From: Bugula neritina
Lineage: Eukaryota; Bryozoa; Gymnolaemata; Cheilostomatida; Bugulidae
Assembly (NCBI GenBank): GCA_964035545.1
Contig: OZ037765.1
Coordinates: 21,832,495 to 21,896,494 of the forward strand
DNA length: 64,000 nt
Direction: 5' to 3'
A program made the position numbers and the translations under genes. Numbering within the stretch: the first letter of the stretch is position 1; every line of letters begins with the position of its first letter. Under the pieces are notes generated by a model. The model made no database searches and was not told the DNA's origin. It saw only the letters and a list, made by a program, of their open reading frames with translations. Below, one piece after another: positions 20,801-32,900 of this stretch.

Positions 20801-23071
20801 TACTTATGATATGACTTTTATTAAAAGGTTATTACTTATTGTAAAAAAGAATGGTATGTTTTATAGCATTTGAATTTATCTGTTATACATACTTAAGAAG
20901 AAGGAAAACATATACATGTATGATGTATAGCAGCATATTTTTAAAAAAAGTTATTGAGCTGTGCCAACTCTAGATGTTTCAAATTATTCACGACACACCA
21001 CCACTATTTAGCAGCAATAACATTTTCAAGTGTATAAGCTGGCTAATTAAGATTTCTAACAAAATATTGCTCTATATAATATATAACACAGAAAAAGCAG
21101 TTTTTAGGAACTTATCTTTTCAATTTTATATTTAATGTTTAGATTTAGAAAATGTTCATTTTGCTTCAAAGTGACATTTTCATGCTAATAAAAGTTTGCC
21201 AAATCTGATGATCCATATAGGAAAGCAGTAAGTTTAACACAAATATTATAGTAGCGGTCTCATGCCTGTCTATCACTACATGATCATACTATCTAAAGTA
21301 TTCTTAAACTTTTGCTGAATTTGATAACACAGCACATATTCTAGGTTAAGATTCCAACTTTAAATGAGCTTTTATTTTAAATAATCCAACAGAGTTTTGA
21401 TTTTTTCTCTTATTTTTGTTCATTCCTACTTATTATAGCCAGTATTTACACTGAATTTTGCAACGTGTTGTCATGTTTGTGATATGTAATAAATCAATCA
21501 ATCAATCAACTTTATATAGATTTGTGGGAAGCAACCGAAATTCTAACTCATTTTTCACCACAAAACATAAGCTATAAAGACTTTTTTATTTGATGGTGCC
21601 ATATAAGTGGAATAGCATGTAAATGATTTTAACTACTCTTCCCATTAGAATGCTTACTATTAGTTTAAATCAAATAAATTATAATTGAAACCTAATATAT
21701 TTCGTTACCTAAAAGCATTATCATAATGTATTACCACCTTTGAAAGCATAAAGATGGTTTTCTATATTATAAAAACTTAAAACCAATCAAAGTCATGGTT
21801 TTAGAAAGCTCACCATGAGCCATGCCGAAATCAGCAGTGTCCTATCAGACTTCGGTTACTATTGCGTAAAACAGTGATCTGCAAGTACTGGGAAGAGGAT
21901 ACTTGTCGGAGGTCCGATAATTCATGTAGTTATGCGCACGGCGAGGCTCAACTCAATCCTTTGCCAAAATATGAAATGTGCAAGAATTTTCAAAGAGGGG
22001 CTTGTGGCTTAAAAAACACAGAGGTGTGTATTATAAAAGTTGTCCCATCTTACCGATTTTAACCACTGGTCACTAACCAACATATGCATTAGGGAGTTAT
22101 TTTCCCCAATTGTTAAGAGAATTAGTGTGAGTTTGTAGCTGTAGGAACTGGTAAGAGGTTTGCATCATGCATCTATTACAAAATTTAATTTTTAAAACTT
22201 TTTATTGAGCAGAAATATTGCATAATTTTCAATTTGTGTTTTCAGACCATATTTGGGAATGTATTTTACATTTTAACAGTGTGTTTATGCCCACAACTAT
22301 GGTGAGAAAAGACAAAAGGGAGCAACCAAAATTCTGGTATTCTTATTTCAATAAAATACATATATATTTATAGAGCTATTAATATTAATTTGGGCATTGC
22401 CGATTGCCAATTTATATTCAAGATATATAGTGCACTAGGTATATTATATCCATTAAATTAACTTTTTCCAACTGAATTTTTCAAAAGTTAACACCAACTT
22501 TTATCTTAGTTCAATATGTTTAAAAGTTTCCCACCAGAATACCATTATAGAAGTGGCAAATTCATGCGCGACTGTTTTTAAACAGTCTATCTTTATTTAT
22601 TAAACAAATCCAATAAAGAACTGAACTGAATTTAAATGACTTTACATATAAAAGTTATATATTTTTCTTGAAAATAAAATATTTTTCCATAATTTAATTG
22701 GAATGTTTCAGTTGTGATGGTTAGTTGAAATTGCTGTTCACAAAATATAATAATTAGCAACTACAGAAGAAAAATTACCATTATTTAATGAATGCATAGC
22801 ATAATTATGCAAATAGATTATGCACTTCTCTGAAGGTTTTTGTCTATACAATAAGTGATATGAAAGTTGAGCTCATCCATTTTATTTATAATGTGAGCAA
22901 ATTTTGCCAAACAAAATGATAACTCTGTTGAAGCATAAATTAATGCATATAACTACAATCTTGTAATTATATTTTTAGGAACCTGTTGCTGATGAGTTAT
23001 GTACTAACTGCCAATGGCTGTATGATGCATTAGAAGTTAAAGAGGAGTTGAGAAATAAGTTTATCATCTAA
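17900..23071 (+). CDS. CCCH-type zinc-finger protein, copy B (256 aa, seven exons)
   Basis: Exons are 17900-17969, 19411-19485, 19760-19845, 20107-20277, 21805-22023, 22280-22336 and 22979-23071. The total is 771 nt including TAA, with all GT-AG borders in phase. Fingers lie at residues 93-112 (C-x8-C-x5-C-x3-H), 160-179 (C-x7-C-x6-C-x3-H) and 193-212 (C-x7-C-x6-C-x3-H). Unlike copy A, the second finger has full length. The cysteine pair at 141/146 and the C-terminal CTNC are kept; the alanine run of copy A is replaced by a short acidic segment. Exon 4 has diverged strongly from copy A, whereas the start of exon 5 is almost identical. RNA binding is the likely role from the family; the target and pathway are unknown. 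Followed head-on by the intact hydrolase gene, whose stop lies about 525 bp beyond. Confidence 0.87.
18767..18812. repeat. Short perfect palindrome in intron 1 of CCCH gene B
   Basis: The arms ATTATATGTAGGGCCCAA and its complement enclose a 10-base loop. The same place in copy A (about 10345-10380) has a single ATTATACATGTATGTAGG-like arm and no second arm, so this is an inverted duplication specific to B. Confidence 0.85.
18886..19031. mobile_element. Foldback element (MITE-like), about 146 bp
   Basis: Two arms of about 55 bp, including AGCTCTGAGCTGGTGGTGAA and its complement CACCACCAGCTCAGAGCT, face each other across about 35 bp. TTAAT/ATTAATT-type sequence lies at both outer ends. Copy A has a plain AATAATTAATTTACC at the matching intron position (about 10430), which reads as an empty site, so this entered copy B after the duplication. 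Superfamily not assigned. Confidence 0.78.
21300..21520 (+). mobile_element. Possible 3' tail of a truncated non-LTR element
   Basis: Intron 4 of gene B is about 780 bp longer than in gene A. Part of the excess ends in GTGATATGTAATAAATCAATC followed by further AATC repeats. AATAAA next to a short AATC-type tail is typical of CR1/L2-like LINE or SINE 3' ends. No coding part is present, so this stays tentative. Confidence 0.35.
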
Positions 23072-23595
23072 TGATTATAGCTCAACACATCAATTAAAAT
23101 ACTCAGTTTTGGAATATCATTTATTCAGAGCCTTCCTACACTTGGTTTTTTTCAGTGTTGATTTTTTATTTATAGGCAAAAGTTTATGTTTGCCCACTAC
23201 TTTACATCAGTGTGCTTTTTATTTCAACAAAACATGTTATAACTTTTTGCATTTCAAATGTTATACTGTAAAACAATTAGTCCATATCTTCCTATTGTAT
23301 AGGCTACCTAATAGCAATGTGAATCATGTTTTCTTGTTATTGTTATTATAATATTTGTATAGTTTTTGCAGTTTGTCTCTAGATTTCACAGTGTTGTTAT
23401 CATTTATATTTTTAGTAGTTGTGCCAAAGACTACAACGTCAAACATATAACATCAACCTATATTCTATATTTAAGAATATGGCATTTCAATTCCTATATA
23501 AGTTTCTCTGTTAGTCTACATGTATGCAGGATTTATATATTTCGTGACTTCCACTATAGACATCAGCCACCACAAACAGTATTCCTTGGTAGTCA

Positions 23596-26500
23596 TCAAA
23601 ACTGTGACAAATAACCAGATATCAGTTGCACTGTGTGAGCTGTAGTGGCTTTAAAATGACCTGAAAATAAAAGCAATATATTTCTATATTTTAATATTTC
23701 AAGAGTTCTTAGAGCTGCATCCATAAACTAAAGAACAATATTACCTTTACCAAACTTAAATATTCGTATAATGGCATTATTGTTTAGCCTATCTAGTTAG
23801 CAATGCCTTTAGATTAGAATATTTCAACGATGCCATTCATAATTTAGTAAAAGTGATTTGTTTCATTTGACAAATTAGAAATAAATTTAAGACAACTTAA
23901 AATGTAACAACAATGTTGGGAATTACTAGATGAAGCAAACAGTCATGTGCAGGGAAACCCTTACGAAACTAAATATCATTACTCCTTACTGCTTACCCAC
24001 CAAGGAAGTGTCACAACATGCTGCTGAGATTAGTTACCTGGTTTTGTAACGAATCCATGAACAGTTCCCTTTAGAAGCTCGTATTGTGTTTTTACACCTG
24101 AGTCATCTAGTTTTTTCTTATAGGCTGAAAAGTTGATATTAATATACACTAATATAATATACACGAATACACTATAGCCTACACACTAACATACATACAT
24201 ATAAATACCTTTATATACATGATTGTATACGCACTACATTATATACGAACTTATATATACACCTGCATATTAAATTATGTGCATATATGCACATATAATA
24301 ATACCGAGATTCAGCTGAATTTAGCCACGCTGTTGTATATATATTACACATTATAGATAAGAATGGTAATATAGTGTACTTCAAATATCAATCTAGCTTA
24401 TATTATGTGTGTAACAAAAAGTAAAAGTTTGCTAAATTATTATAATTATGACACTTTATAAGTATAAAATGAATATAAAGTAATATACCAGAGCTCTGAT
24501 CTGCTAGAGGATCAATCTCAGACACTATAAACAAGGCAGATGGTAGACCAGTGAAAGATTCTCTCAATATTGGAGAACATAAAGGATCCTTTGCATTGTC
24601 TGCACTGTTTAGAAACTGTTTCATGAACCTGTATAACATATTTGGTATAGTTGTATTTCCAAAGTACTCTGGGCTTGTGTGTGAGGCACCCCAGTCAAAC
24701 CACTCAAATAATTATGAGGAAATAGAAATTAAAGAATCATTGCTTTATCTAGGCTATTAAAATGCCATGTAATTATAAAAAGTTGATTTCTCAAGTTTAC
24801 CAAAGCTACATTCGAATAGTTTTATTTGGGTTTACTTACAGTTATTATCAAATGAGCATGAATGAGGATTTAGTAGACCTACTGCCTGCAGGCTTGATGC
24901 ACGTGCAGTGAACAATTAAGCAAAATATTTGATGCATCATATTTGAAATAAGAATTTAAACTTAAAAGCTTTAAAACCCACCCTGTTTACTTTTTCAATA
25001 ACAAAGGAATTAGTAGAAGCATAGGAAATAACACATAGGTGGATGACTACATCAAAAGATAAGGGTAGCTTACCAGGACATGAGAGTGGAGTTGAGTAGG
25101 TAGCCTTCACAGTATTTATTATAAGATGCATACACAGTTCTCTCAGCCAGGTCAACAGATGCATATATTAATATCTGAAAGTTCAAGGTCATGTAAACTG
25201 TCGGTAATAATGATTATGACTACGCTATCATTTTCTTGGAGCAAATGTCAAAAAGAAAGATTCAAAATTGCTAGTTATAAAAGATCAAATTGCAGCTATA
25301 AAAAGGTCAAAGTTAGTACTTTATATTTTACTAAATTGGAAAGCTTAAGATGTGACAAAAATGGCAAAAATCCTTTTTGGAAATAGAAAATGTTGATGAA
25401 CTTTGACTCAGTGTAGTGCTACATGTGGACTCAGTGTAGTGCTACATGTGGACTTAGTGTAGTGCTACATGTGAACTCAGTGTAGTGCTACGTGTGGACT
25501 CAGTGTGGTGCTACATGTGAACTCAGTGTAGTGCTACATGTGGACTCAGTGTAGTGCTACATGTAGACTCAGTGTGGTGCTACATGTGGACTCAGTGTAG
25601 TGCTACATGTTGACTCAGTGTAGTGCTACAAGTTCATCATCTTATTTTATCATCACAAATGCTATGGACAGTTGTTTACCTGAAAGTCAAGTTCCTTAAC
25701 AAGATGGCAGACTGAGGCGGATATGTTGGCCCCAGCAGAATCTCCGGCCACACCTACTAAAGCTGAGTCACTACCAGAGAGTTTCTTCTTATTATCCAGA
25801 CACCATTTCACCACTGTTTCAGCATCAACATAACAGGCTGGGAACTTGTGTTCAGGACTCAGTCTGTACTCCACGTTCACCACTACACAATTACTTTCTC
25901 TGGAATTCAACATGGAGTTCAATTCACAAAAAGTCTCCAAAATTTTAGAAAGATTTATTGGGTAAATGAATTCAATTTGGTCTTGAAGTGTTTAGATCAA
26001 TTTCAGTTAAAATATTATAAGTAATTTTGTCCGTAAAATGAATACCTACAGTCTTTGAGATGGATACATTGTAATGTTTGTATCTGTTTACTAAAGCTAT
26101 GTTTATATTATCCCATGACTTATACCTGCTAGTAATCTTATATTGTGGAATGTTATAGCAATACAATTATGCTGTCAAAGTAATTATGTTGAGGCTTCAA
26201 AGTGCTATGTAACTGTTGTGACATAGGCTACTGTTTGTTTATCAAGTGGGTCAGTTAGCTTCGGGACTTGATAGAATAAAGTGTAGTGACAGTAAGAAAG
26301 TTGGTATAGTAATTTATTGCAGTAATTATCTATACAACACAAAATACGTACTGCATATTATGCTCTTACAGAAACATACAAATTATCTGACGGTGGTATA
26401 CGGTAGCACTAGCCCTATAATATGATAGCAGGTACTCTTACAATCTTTTACTTTCTGTACAAAGTTCTGTTTAAAAAACTGTACACATTTTCGTTATATA

Positions 26501-28053
26501 CAAACACCAGCAAATATCTATGATCTATCTCATAATGCTTTTATTAGATAAGCTTACTCTTATCATGGAAATAAAGCATTAGCAATTTGATAGCAAAGGC
26601 TTGACCTGTTACCAGGGTATATAAAATAACTGTTATATGCTATTTCAACCTAAGGTAGAATTTATAACAACTAGTGTCAACAACTATTACTAGCTTTAAG
26701 TGAAGTTAGTGTTAATGTCTCCCTACTTTTAGTACCAGATTGATATTGCTCAGGTCCAATAAACAATCACTGTGGAATAAATTGCCAAGTTCGATTCCTG
26801 CTGTGGAGAAGGAGGCTGGTTTTAAACTTGCCCTAAGAGACCACTTAATGACAAATTTCCAATTAACAGATAAAAATAATACTCTTTACAAAAAACTATA
26901 AAAATCTTATAACAGAAAATAATACGCTGACTGTCAACCATTTACAGCTCAGTGCCTCGACTAGCTGCAGTGCTATTGCGCCATGGGCCTTGTTATTTTG
27001 TTTATTTTCCTCAACTGTATGTATTTCCCCCCCCCTGCGACAAAATAAAACAAACAAACAAACAAACTGTGGTTTATGGCCAATGTAAAAATACCAAATT
27101 TCAAGCAGGCTGCAAAAATGAAGAAACATGTCATGGTTAAAGCTGTACTGTAGATGCAGTTGCAAGTGTTATAAAAACTATAAGCTGCAGTTTTTTTTCT
27201 TTTATTCTAAACAACATACAAGGCAAATTAAGCTTTAAAAATTTGATGCTTTTGGCAAACCTGTTAAGTTCATTACATTCAATGCATAGCAACTATTTAT
27301 TTTCTGTGTGTGTACACAAGACCCTGTAGCTATGTGTTTAGTTTCTAATGCAGACTCAGAATTTGTGCTGTTTTTTCAACTGTTACTTTACTTGGTGCAA
27401 AATGCTGTTCGCTCACTGACTACTACTTCCTTCTACAATAGTTAGCTTTCTATCCAGGTTGGCAAACTTATTTTGTAAGAGTAAAAATGAATGCACATGA
27501 AACCTCTGGTAATGCTTTATTTTTATGTTGGACTCTCTTTAAATTTGTATATTTATAAAAGCCACATAAAAGTTTTAGTCAAAAGATGCTGTCTAAATTA
27601 GCCAAATATTACTTTAAAAAGCATCCTGTGACTTATATTAAAATGCAGTTTTCTTTTCAAAATGCATTCTCGAGTTACAGTAAAGCGTGCACTGTCGTAG
27701 AATGATACTTACTGTGAAATCATCTCACACAACTTCATATGGGTGGCTCTGCTGCTCCACACCCAGCCGCCTCCATGAAAGTAGATGAGGATGCATTTTG
27801 GTGACTCGTTCGTCCCTTGAGGCCTGAGTATGGTCACAGGTACCTGGTATTCCTCACCAGAGACTAACAGCTCTTCTTTAGTGCCATTAAACACATAGTT
27901 TCCCCTGTGTTTAGCAGCCACTTCTTCATTAGCTGCTCGTATAGCATCTAAAGGCTGGCCGAGATCGAGGGGTTTCAGTTGATTAGTGTAGTCGATATAT
28001 GACTGTGATTCATCAGTCAGTTGCACATCCTTGGTAGAAGCCATGACTTGCAC
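23596..28053 (-). CDS. Arylacetamide deacetylase-like (HSL family) alpha/beta hydrolase, six exons, 317 aa
   Basis: Exons on the minus strand are 28053-27713, 25899-25680, 25174-25074, 24628-24489, 24124-24038 and 23660-23596. The sum is 954 nt and all junctions are in phase. Carboxylic-ester hydrolase of the hormone-sensitive-lipase family. The oxyanion-hole HGGGW is at residues 93-97, and the nucleophile elbow GDSAG at 166-170 gives Ser168. Asp260 lies in EIDPLAD and His290 in GTVHGF, so the whole catalytic triad is present. YRLSPEHKFPA at 125-135 is a further family signature. Unlike vertebrate AADAC there is no N-terminal signal anchor, so a cytosolic location is likely. A second ATG at 28044 (MAST) gives a 314-residue protein and is equally possible. 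The natural substrate is unknown; the family handles acyl esters, xenobiotics and lipids. Intron 1 holds a LINE fragment and intron 2 a 23-bp minisatellite. A dead partial copy lies at 15904-16500. Confidence 0.92.
25405..25634. repeat. 23-bp minisatellite, ten copies
   Basis: The unit GACTCAGTGTAGTGCTACAT plus GTG repeats ten times with one or two substitutions per copy. It ends 45 bp from the donor of hydrolase exon 2, inside intron 2. The matching intron is absent from copy A. Confidence 0.95.
26735..27066 (+). mobile_element. Non-LTR retrotransposon (LINE) 3' fragment
   Basis: In the plus frame around 26758-26899 the translation includes SLWNKLPSSIPAVEKEAGF then a charged tail to a TAA. 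The LWN-LP motif is the hallmark of the C-terminus of LINE ORF2 proteins. It is followed by a short 3' region ending in AATAAAACAAACAAACAAAC, an AAAC-repeat tail. Only the last 50 or so codons survive; it lies antisense in intron 1 of the hydrolase. Confidence 0.75.
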
Positions 28054-29990
28054 GAGTAACTTATCTTATACTGGGATTCAGCTAGGATAGGCTCGCACTG
28101 CAATGACTTGACAATACAGCATATGACCACTCAATGTAAAAAGGATGGTTTTTGTTTATAGTTGTCCCACTGACTTCAGGATCACGTGTGAAGGTTCACT
28201 ATAGGTCGCTCTATTATATGCAGATGAACAAAGCACAGTTGATTTATGAATACTACTGATTAACTCGATCTTAGTTAAATACTAGAGGATGGTAGTTGTC
28301 TTTTATAGATACTGAATAGCAAATTTATGTAAAAATCTGACAATAATAGCATATTGTCAGAGCAGGTAGAATGGAAGATTCCTTTTGCAAAGTGGATACT
28401 GCAGAATGCACAACGTTAACCTAATATTTATAATAGTATTGTGTTATTTACTATACTGTAATATAGGAAGGAAAAAACTGGCGATAAAAAAGTTGGTTGA
28501 CATGTATTTATATTGTAGTTAAGTTTTAGATTCTATAATACAGGTTATTCACTAAATTATAGGAATGTAAAAGCTTATTTACACAAAGAGGGTAAGTCAC
28601 GGTTTTGAAATGTTGAAAAAAGCTTGTTGGGTTGATAATTTCTTGGTATAACCATTACCCTCATACTTATATGTTGTGATTATGCAAATTGAAAGTTAAC
28701 AGGTTTGGAAGATTAACATGTAGATTCAATTAGGGTTGATACTCCCTGGATGATCCCCCACCCTAAAAATTATATTTTCAAATTACACTGCTACAGTTTT
28801 CTTATGCTGGTAACTAGAAAGAACCAATACAGATGAAAGAAATATTTAACCTGAGCCACCATAACTACTCAAATAATGATCATGATATTATAATGAATAA
28901 TTATGATATGGTAGTAATGAAGTATTTGATGAAGACCATATACAAAACAATGCCAAAGTAGCAAGAAAATAAATACTTGATGCAAATCTCCAGAATGCCC
29001 TCAAATATTATGGTAGTAGAAAGTATTTGGTGCAGATCTGCTTCAAACTTAATGCTGTGGGCTATTTATGAGAATTTAGCATAAATTTACCATTCTGTGT
29101 GTTGTCCTGACAAGATTTTTCAACTAGAAGTCTAGAACCAACACTATAATATACAGGCAGATAGATATTACTTTAAGAATTTATTGCCATCAAATAGTGC
29201 ACAATAAACTATCACAAAAATTTGATGTTAGAAAAAAGATACTACATAGCTGTATATAGTCATTAGTACAAAAAATATATTGTACAGTGAGCTAGCAAAG
29301 CTTACAAACACACATACGGTGACAAAGTTATAGTATCAAGAGTTTTTTTAATTTTTTCAAACTGGTATAGAAATTATGATACCAGGTAAGATGTTATCCA
29401 TTTACAATGAGATACAGTCCACCAAATGCACGGGAATTGAACAACCATTTACCCAAAGTTTCTACCATTATAGAATAGAGTATGGTGGAGATAAAACCTA
29501 ATATTTATAAGAGGCAGATGCTTGCTTGGGTAATACATTCTATGAAAATGGCAGCATGGAAACCCTTTCATTTCATTATTGGTCGGCAAACTTCATTCTG
29601 CAAACATAACAATAGAATCATAATATTGCCTTATTTATGTTGGCAAAATTTAATTAGTTAAATATTTTTAGCCTCCCAAACTGCAAGTTCAAGAAAGTAG
29701 GCACAAAACAAGCATGGAAGAAAAATAGGTAATCGAAACAACCAAACTTTCCCATTCTCAACACTTTTGAATTATAGCTACATGTTAATTTGGAAGGACA
29801 ACTTGGCAATAGACAATTCAATTCTGGGAGCAAAATTCAAGCATCATGACTTCTATGATCCAACATGCAGATTAGAGTGTAAAACCATTCAGATGTTAGA
29901 CTATCAAATGCCTTGTTTAAGGTCTTTCAATCTCTTCAAACTGTGACTTACCATCATCTTAGACGCATTAACTGAGGAGAGAGGATCTAG
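28054..29990. other. Intergenic: hydrolase 5' flank and cyclin T 3' region
   Basis: No gene is supported. Positions adjoining 28054 should hold the hydrolase promoter, and those just below 29990 the cyclin T 3' UTR, both on the minus strand. Reverse-complement AATAAA signals occur, for example at about 29175. The rest is plain AT-rich sequence with no repeat I could name. Confidence 0.5.
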
Positions 29991-32900
29991 TCAAGGGGGC
30001 AGCGGTGGCCTTGGAAGAGGGGGTTGTGGAGGCAGCGGTGGTCTCTGTTCACCATTACTTCCGTTTTCACCGCCAGTTCTCGGCTTTTTGAGTGGTGAGC
30101 CATCCATTGGCGGACGCTGATGATATCGAGATTTCATATTCTCATGATTCCTACAAATAAAATTACTACAAATTTATTCTTTGCACTCAACAAAAAGTAA
30201 GTATCTACATATATGGCAAACACTATTCAACTTTTGAGGTAGATATATTTTAATTGTCAACACTTCTTCTGAAATAAACTGAATTTTCTAAACATATCAG
30301 ACTGCTGACTAGATACCTACAGTGAAGAACAACAAAGGTACTACCTAGGTTGTTTGTTGTAGGGATTATGAGAGCTAGATGTGACAGCTGACTGATGAGG
30401 AGACACCATGCTATGTGATTTACTAAAGGAACTACTGGGGTGACCAGACAAATGAGTGTCTTTAGGATATGGTCTTTTCAAGTCGGGACGTGAAGGGTTG
30501 TCATATGGCCTCGCTTTACTACAACAGAGAGCACTGCTTACAGTTATCCAAGGAATAAGAGAAAACCCATCCTACCAGCCTATAAAACTACAGAGACATA
30601 GCCAAGCATATCATTGTATACTGCACTCAGAAACAAACCTCTCAGCAGCAGCTGCAGCTGTTGACCTTGCACGTTCCTTGTATTCGCTATATGTTCTAGG
30701 AGGTGGGGTGCTGGAAGTAGGTTTTGCAAGGTGCCCCCTATCAGGAGTGAATTTACTATGTGAAGGATGAGAATGCTGTGCTATGTGCGGCACAGGATGC
30801 GACTGTGGGTTTCTGTGATGTGAGGAGGAAGGCCGACTACCATGATGTGGTGCGGGAGACGCTCCTCTGGAGTTTGGACTGGACTCTGTAGGTAACTAAA
30901 ATATAGAGAAGACAACAACCACAGTTTATACTATACAGTGTAAACTAACCAATACATGCAGATGCCAGAATAAGGTGAGAAAATATAATCCAGGAAGATA
31001 TAGCAATACTCACTGTTAATCTAGATAGGAGCTCTCTTTTAAGTTTTGGGTCAGCCTTCTCCATTACACTTAAGAATCGCTTTGAAAGATCTACACAAAG
31101 CAAAACATACGTAGAGATGCTCTGGTCAAAAAGGCAACTTCAAATGAACAGAGAAGCTCAGGTTTTTAAACAAGCGACTACCGACCTTCTAATTTTTCCT
31201 TTGTAAGTTTAGGAGCTAAATACCACCACCAATCTTTACCTTCCTTAGATCTTTGCAACTATAGAAAAATATCAAGTGCACATTTTTAGCACAGCCAATG
31301 TAATAACAGCATGCTGGAGAGCATGGCAAAAGCACAACCAAAAATTTTGAATAATGAATCAAAATATAAGGCCACAAGTTTTTATTGCATTTTCAATTAG
31401 AATTGATGCATTGTGGATCATAAAAATGCCCATGGACAGGAATAATAATGAAATTAAAGAGCAGACCAGTACTTCTAAAATACTTTTGAAAAACATAGGG
31501 GTGACAATTCCAATGTGAACTAGCAAGAAATCTCATCACATACAGTGCTGTGAAAAAGTTTAAGGACGCCTCATTGTTTTCCATAATAGCAATGTTCCAA
31601 GCTAATTTTAAGGCATAACAAAAGCATTTCCATAGGCATGATACCTATCAAAATGATCCTTAAGATCTCCTTATCTTATTTATATAAATTATTAGTGTCT
31701 CTTTTCACTTCCTTTCAAAATTTGGGTGAAATAATGAGATACTATGCATATATGGGAATTATTCAATGTTCTCACAATTTGTGTGTGCTGTAGGATATCA
31801 GAATATTTTACTTGAAACATAGAAAAATATTGTATGTGATTTGTTCTACACATTATAGCAGCATTGCAACACACAGTGCTTAAAATTTTAGTATTAATGT
31901 TTTGTGGGCCAGCCTTTATTCTCAATCACTAGTCGGCAGCGACGAGGCATCGACTCGTACAGCTTCTCCAACTCGTTTTCAGTCACCACATGATGCCATG
32001 CATGAATTACAGGCTCTATGGCTGTCACCTTAGTTGTTGGCTTCTGTGAAGAGACTATTTTAGCCATTCTTGACCATGAATTTCTTATTGGGTTCAAGTC
32101 CCGGCTTTGGGCTGGCCAGTTAAGCGTTGAGACCCTCTGCTTTTTCATCCACTCTTTAACAGTTTTTGCCCAATGGCATGGTGCATTGTCATCTTCAAAT
32201 ATGTTAATTTCATTTAAAAAGAAGTTTTTTTATGATTGGAAGAAGTTTAGCATTGAGATTCTCTATATATTTTTGGGCATTAACATCATTTTAGAGCAAT
32301 TACTGAGTCGACCTACACCTTTTGATGTTATACAACCCCAGAACATAACGCCGATAGGGTGCTTAATTGTTGTAAGAATACATTAGGGGTTATATTCCTC
32401 ATACTGATATCTTCTAACAAAACAGTTTCCAGCATGATTGTTCACATTAAATGTAGATTTATCTGAAATAATTACTTTTTTCTAATCATTCACTGTCTAA
32501 CTACCATGCTCCTTGGCCCACCGTAGCCGGTTTTTTCGCTACTTCTCGGTTAGTAGAGGCTTCCTTCTTGCTTTGCAGACACATAGACCATGGCTCAGCA
32601 GTCTTCGCTTTATCAGGGATGTCGAAGCTGTTGTTCCTGTTGATTCTGATCATTCTTTGCCAACTCAGGACTTGTTTTATGGCAATCTTTCTTGCTGATC
32701 TCAATGAAAACCTTGTCATCTCTGAGTGTGCTTACTCTTGGTCGTCTACTTTCAGGTCGATCTGCTACACTGCCAGTCTCCATGAATTTCTTGGTAATTT
32801 GATAAACAATTGTCTTTGCTTTGCCAACCTTTTCAGATATTTTCCTAATTGAATAACCTTCGTTATGCAAAAAAATTATTACAAACCTTGCTTTTGAAGT

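Noticed and set aside
24640-24760. Extending hydrolase exon 4 upstream through the open frame containing FEWFDWGASH
   Set aside because: This fails to join exon 3 in phase. The acceptor TTATACAG at 24629 joins in phase and gives the family-typical LMSWFMKQFL.
26896-27165. 89-residue cysteine/histidine-containing frame in hydrolase intron 1
   Set aside because: It is antisense to the LINE fragment and its C-tract/AAAC tail, with no recognisable domain.
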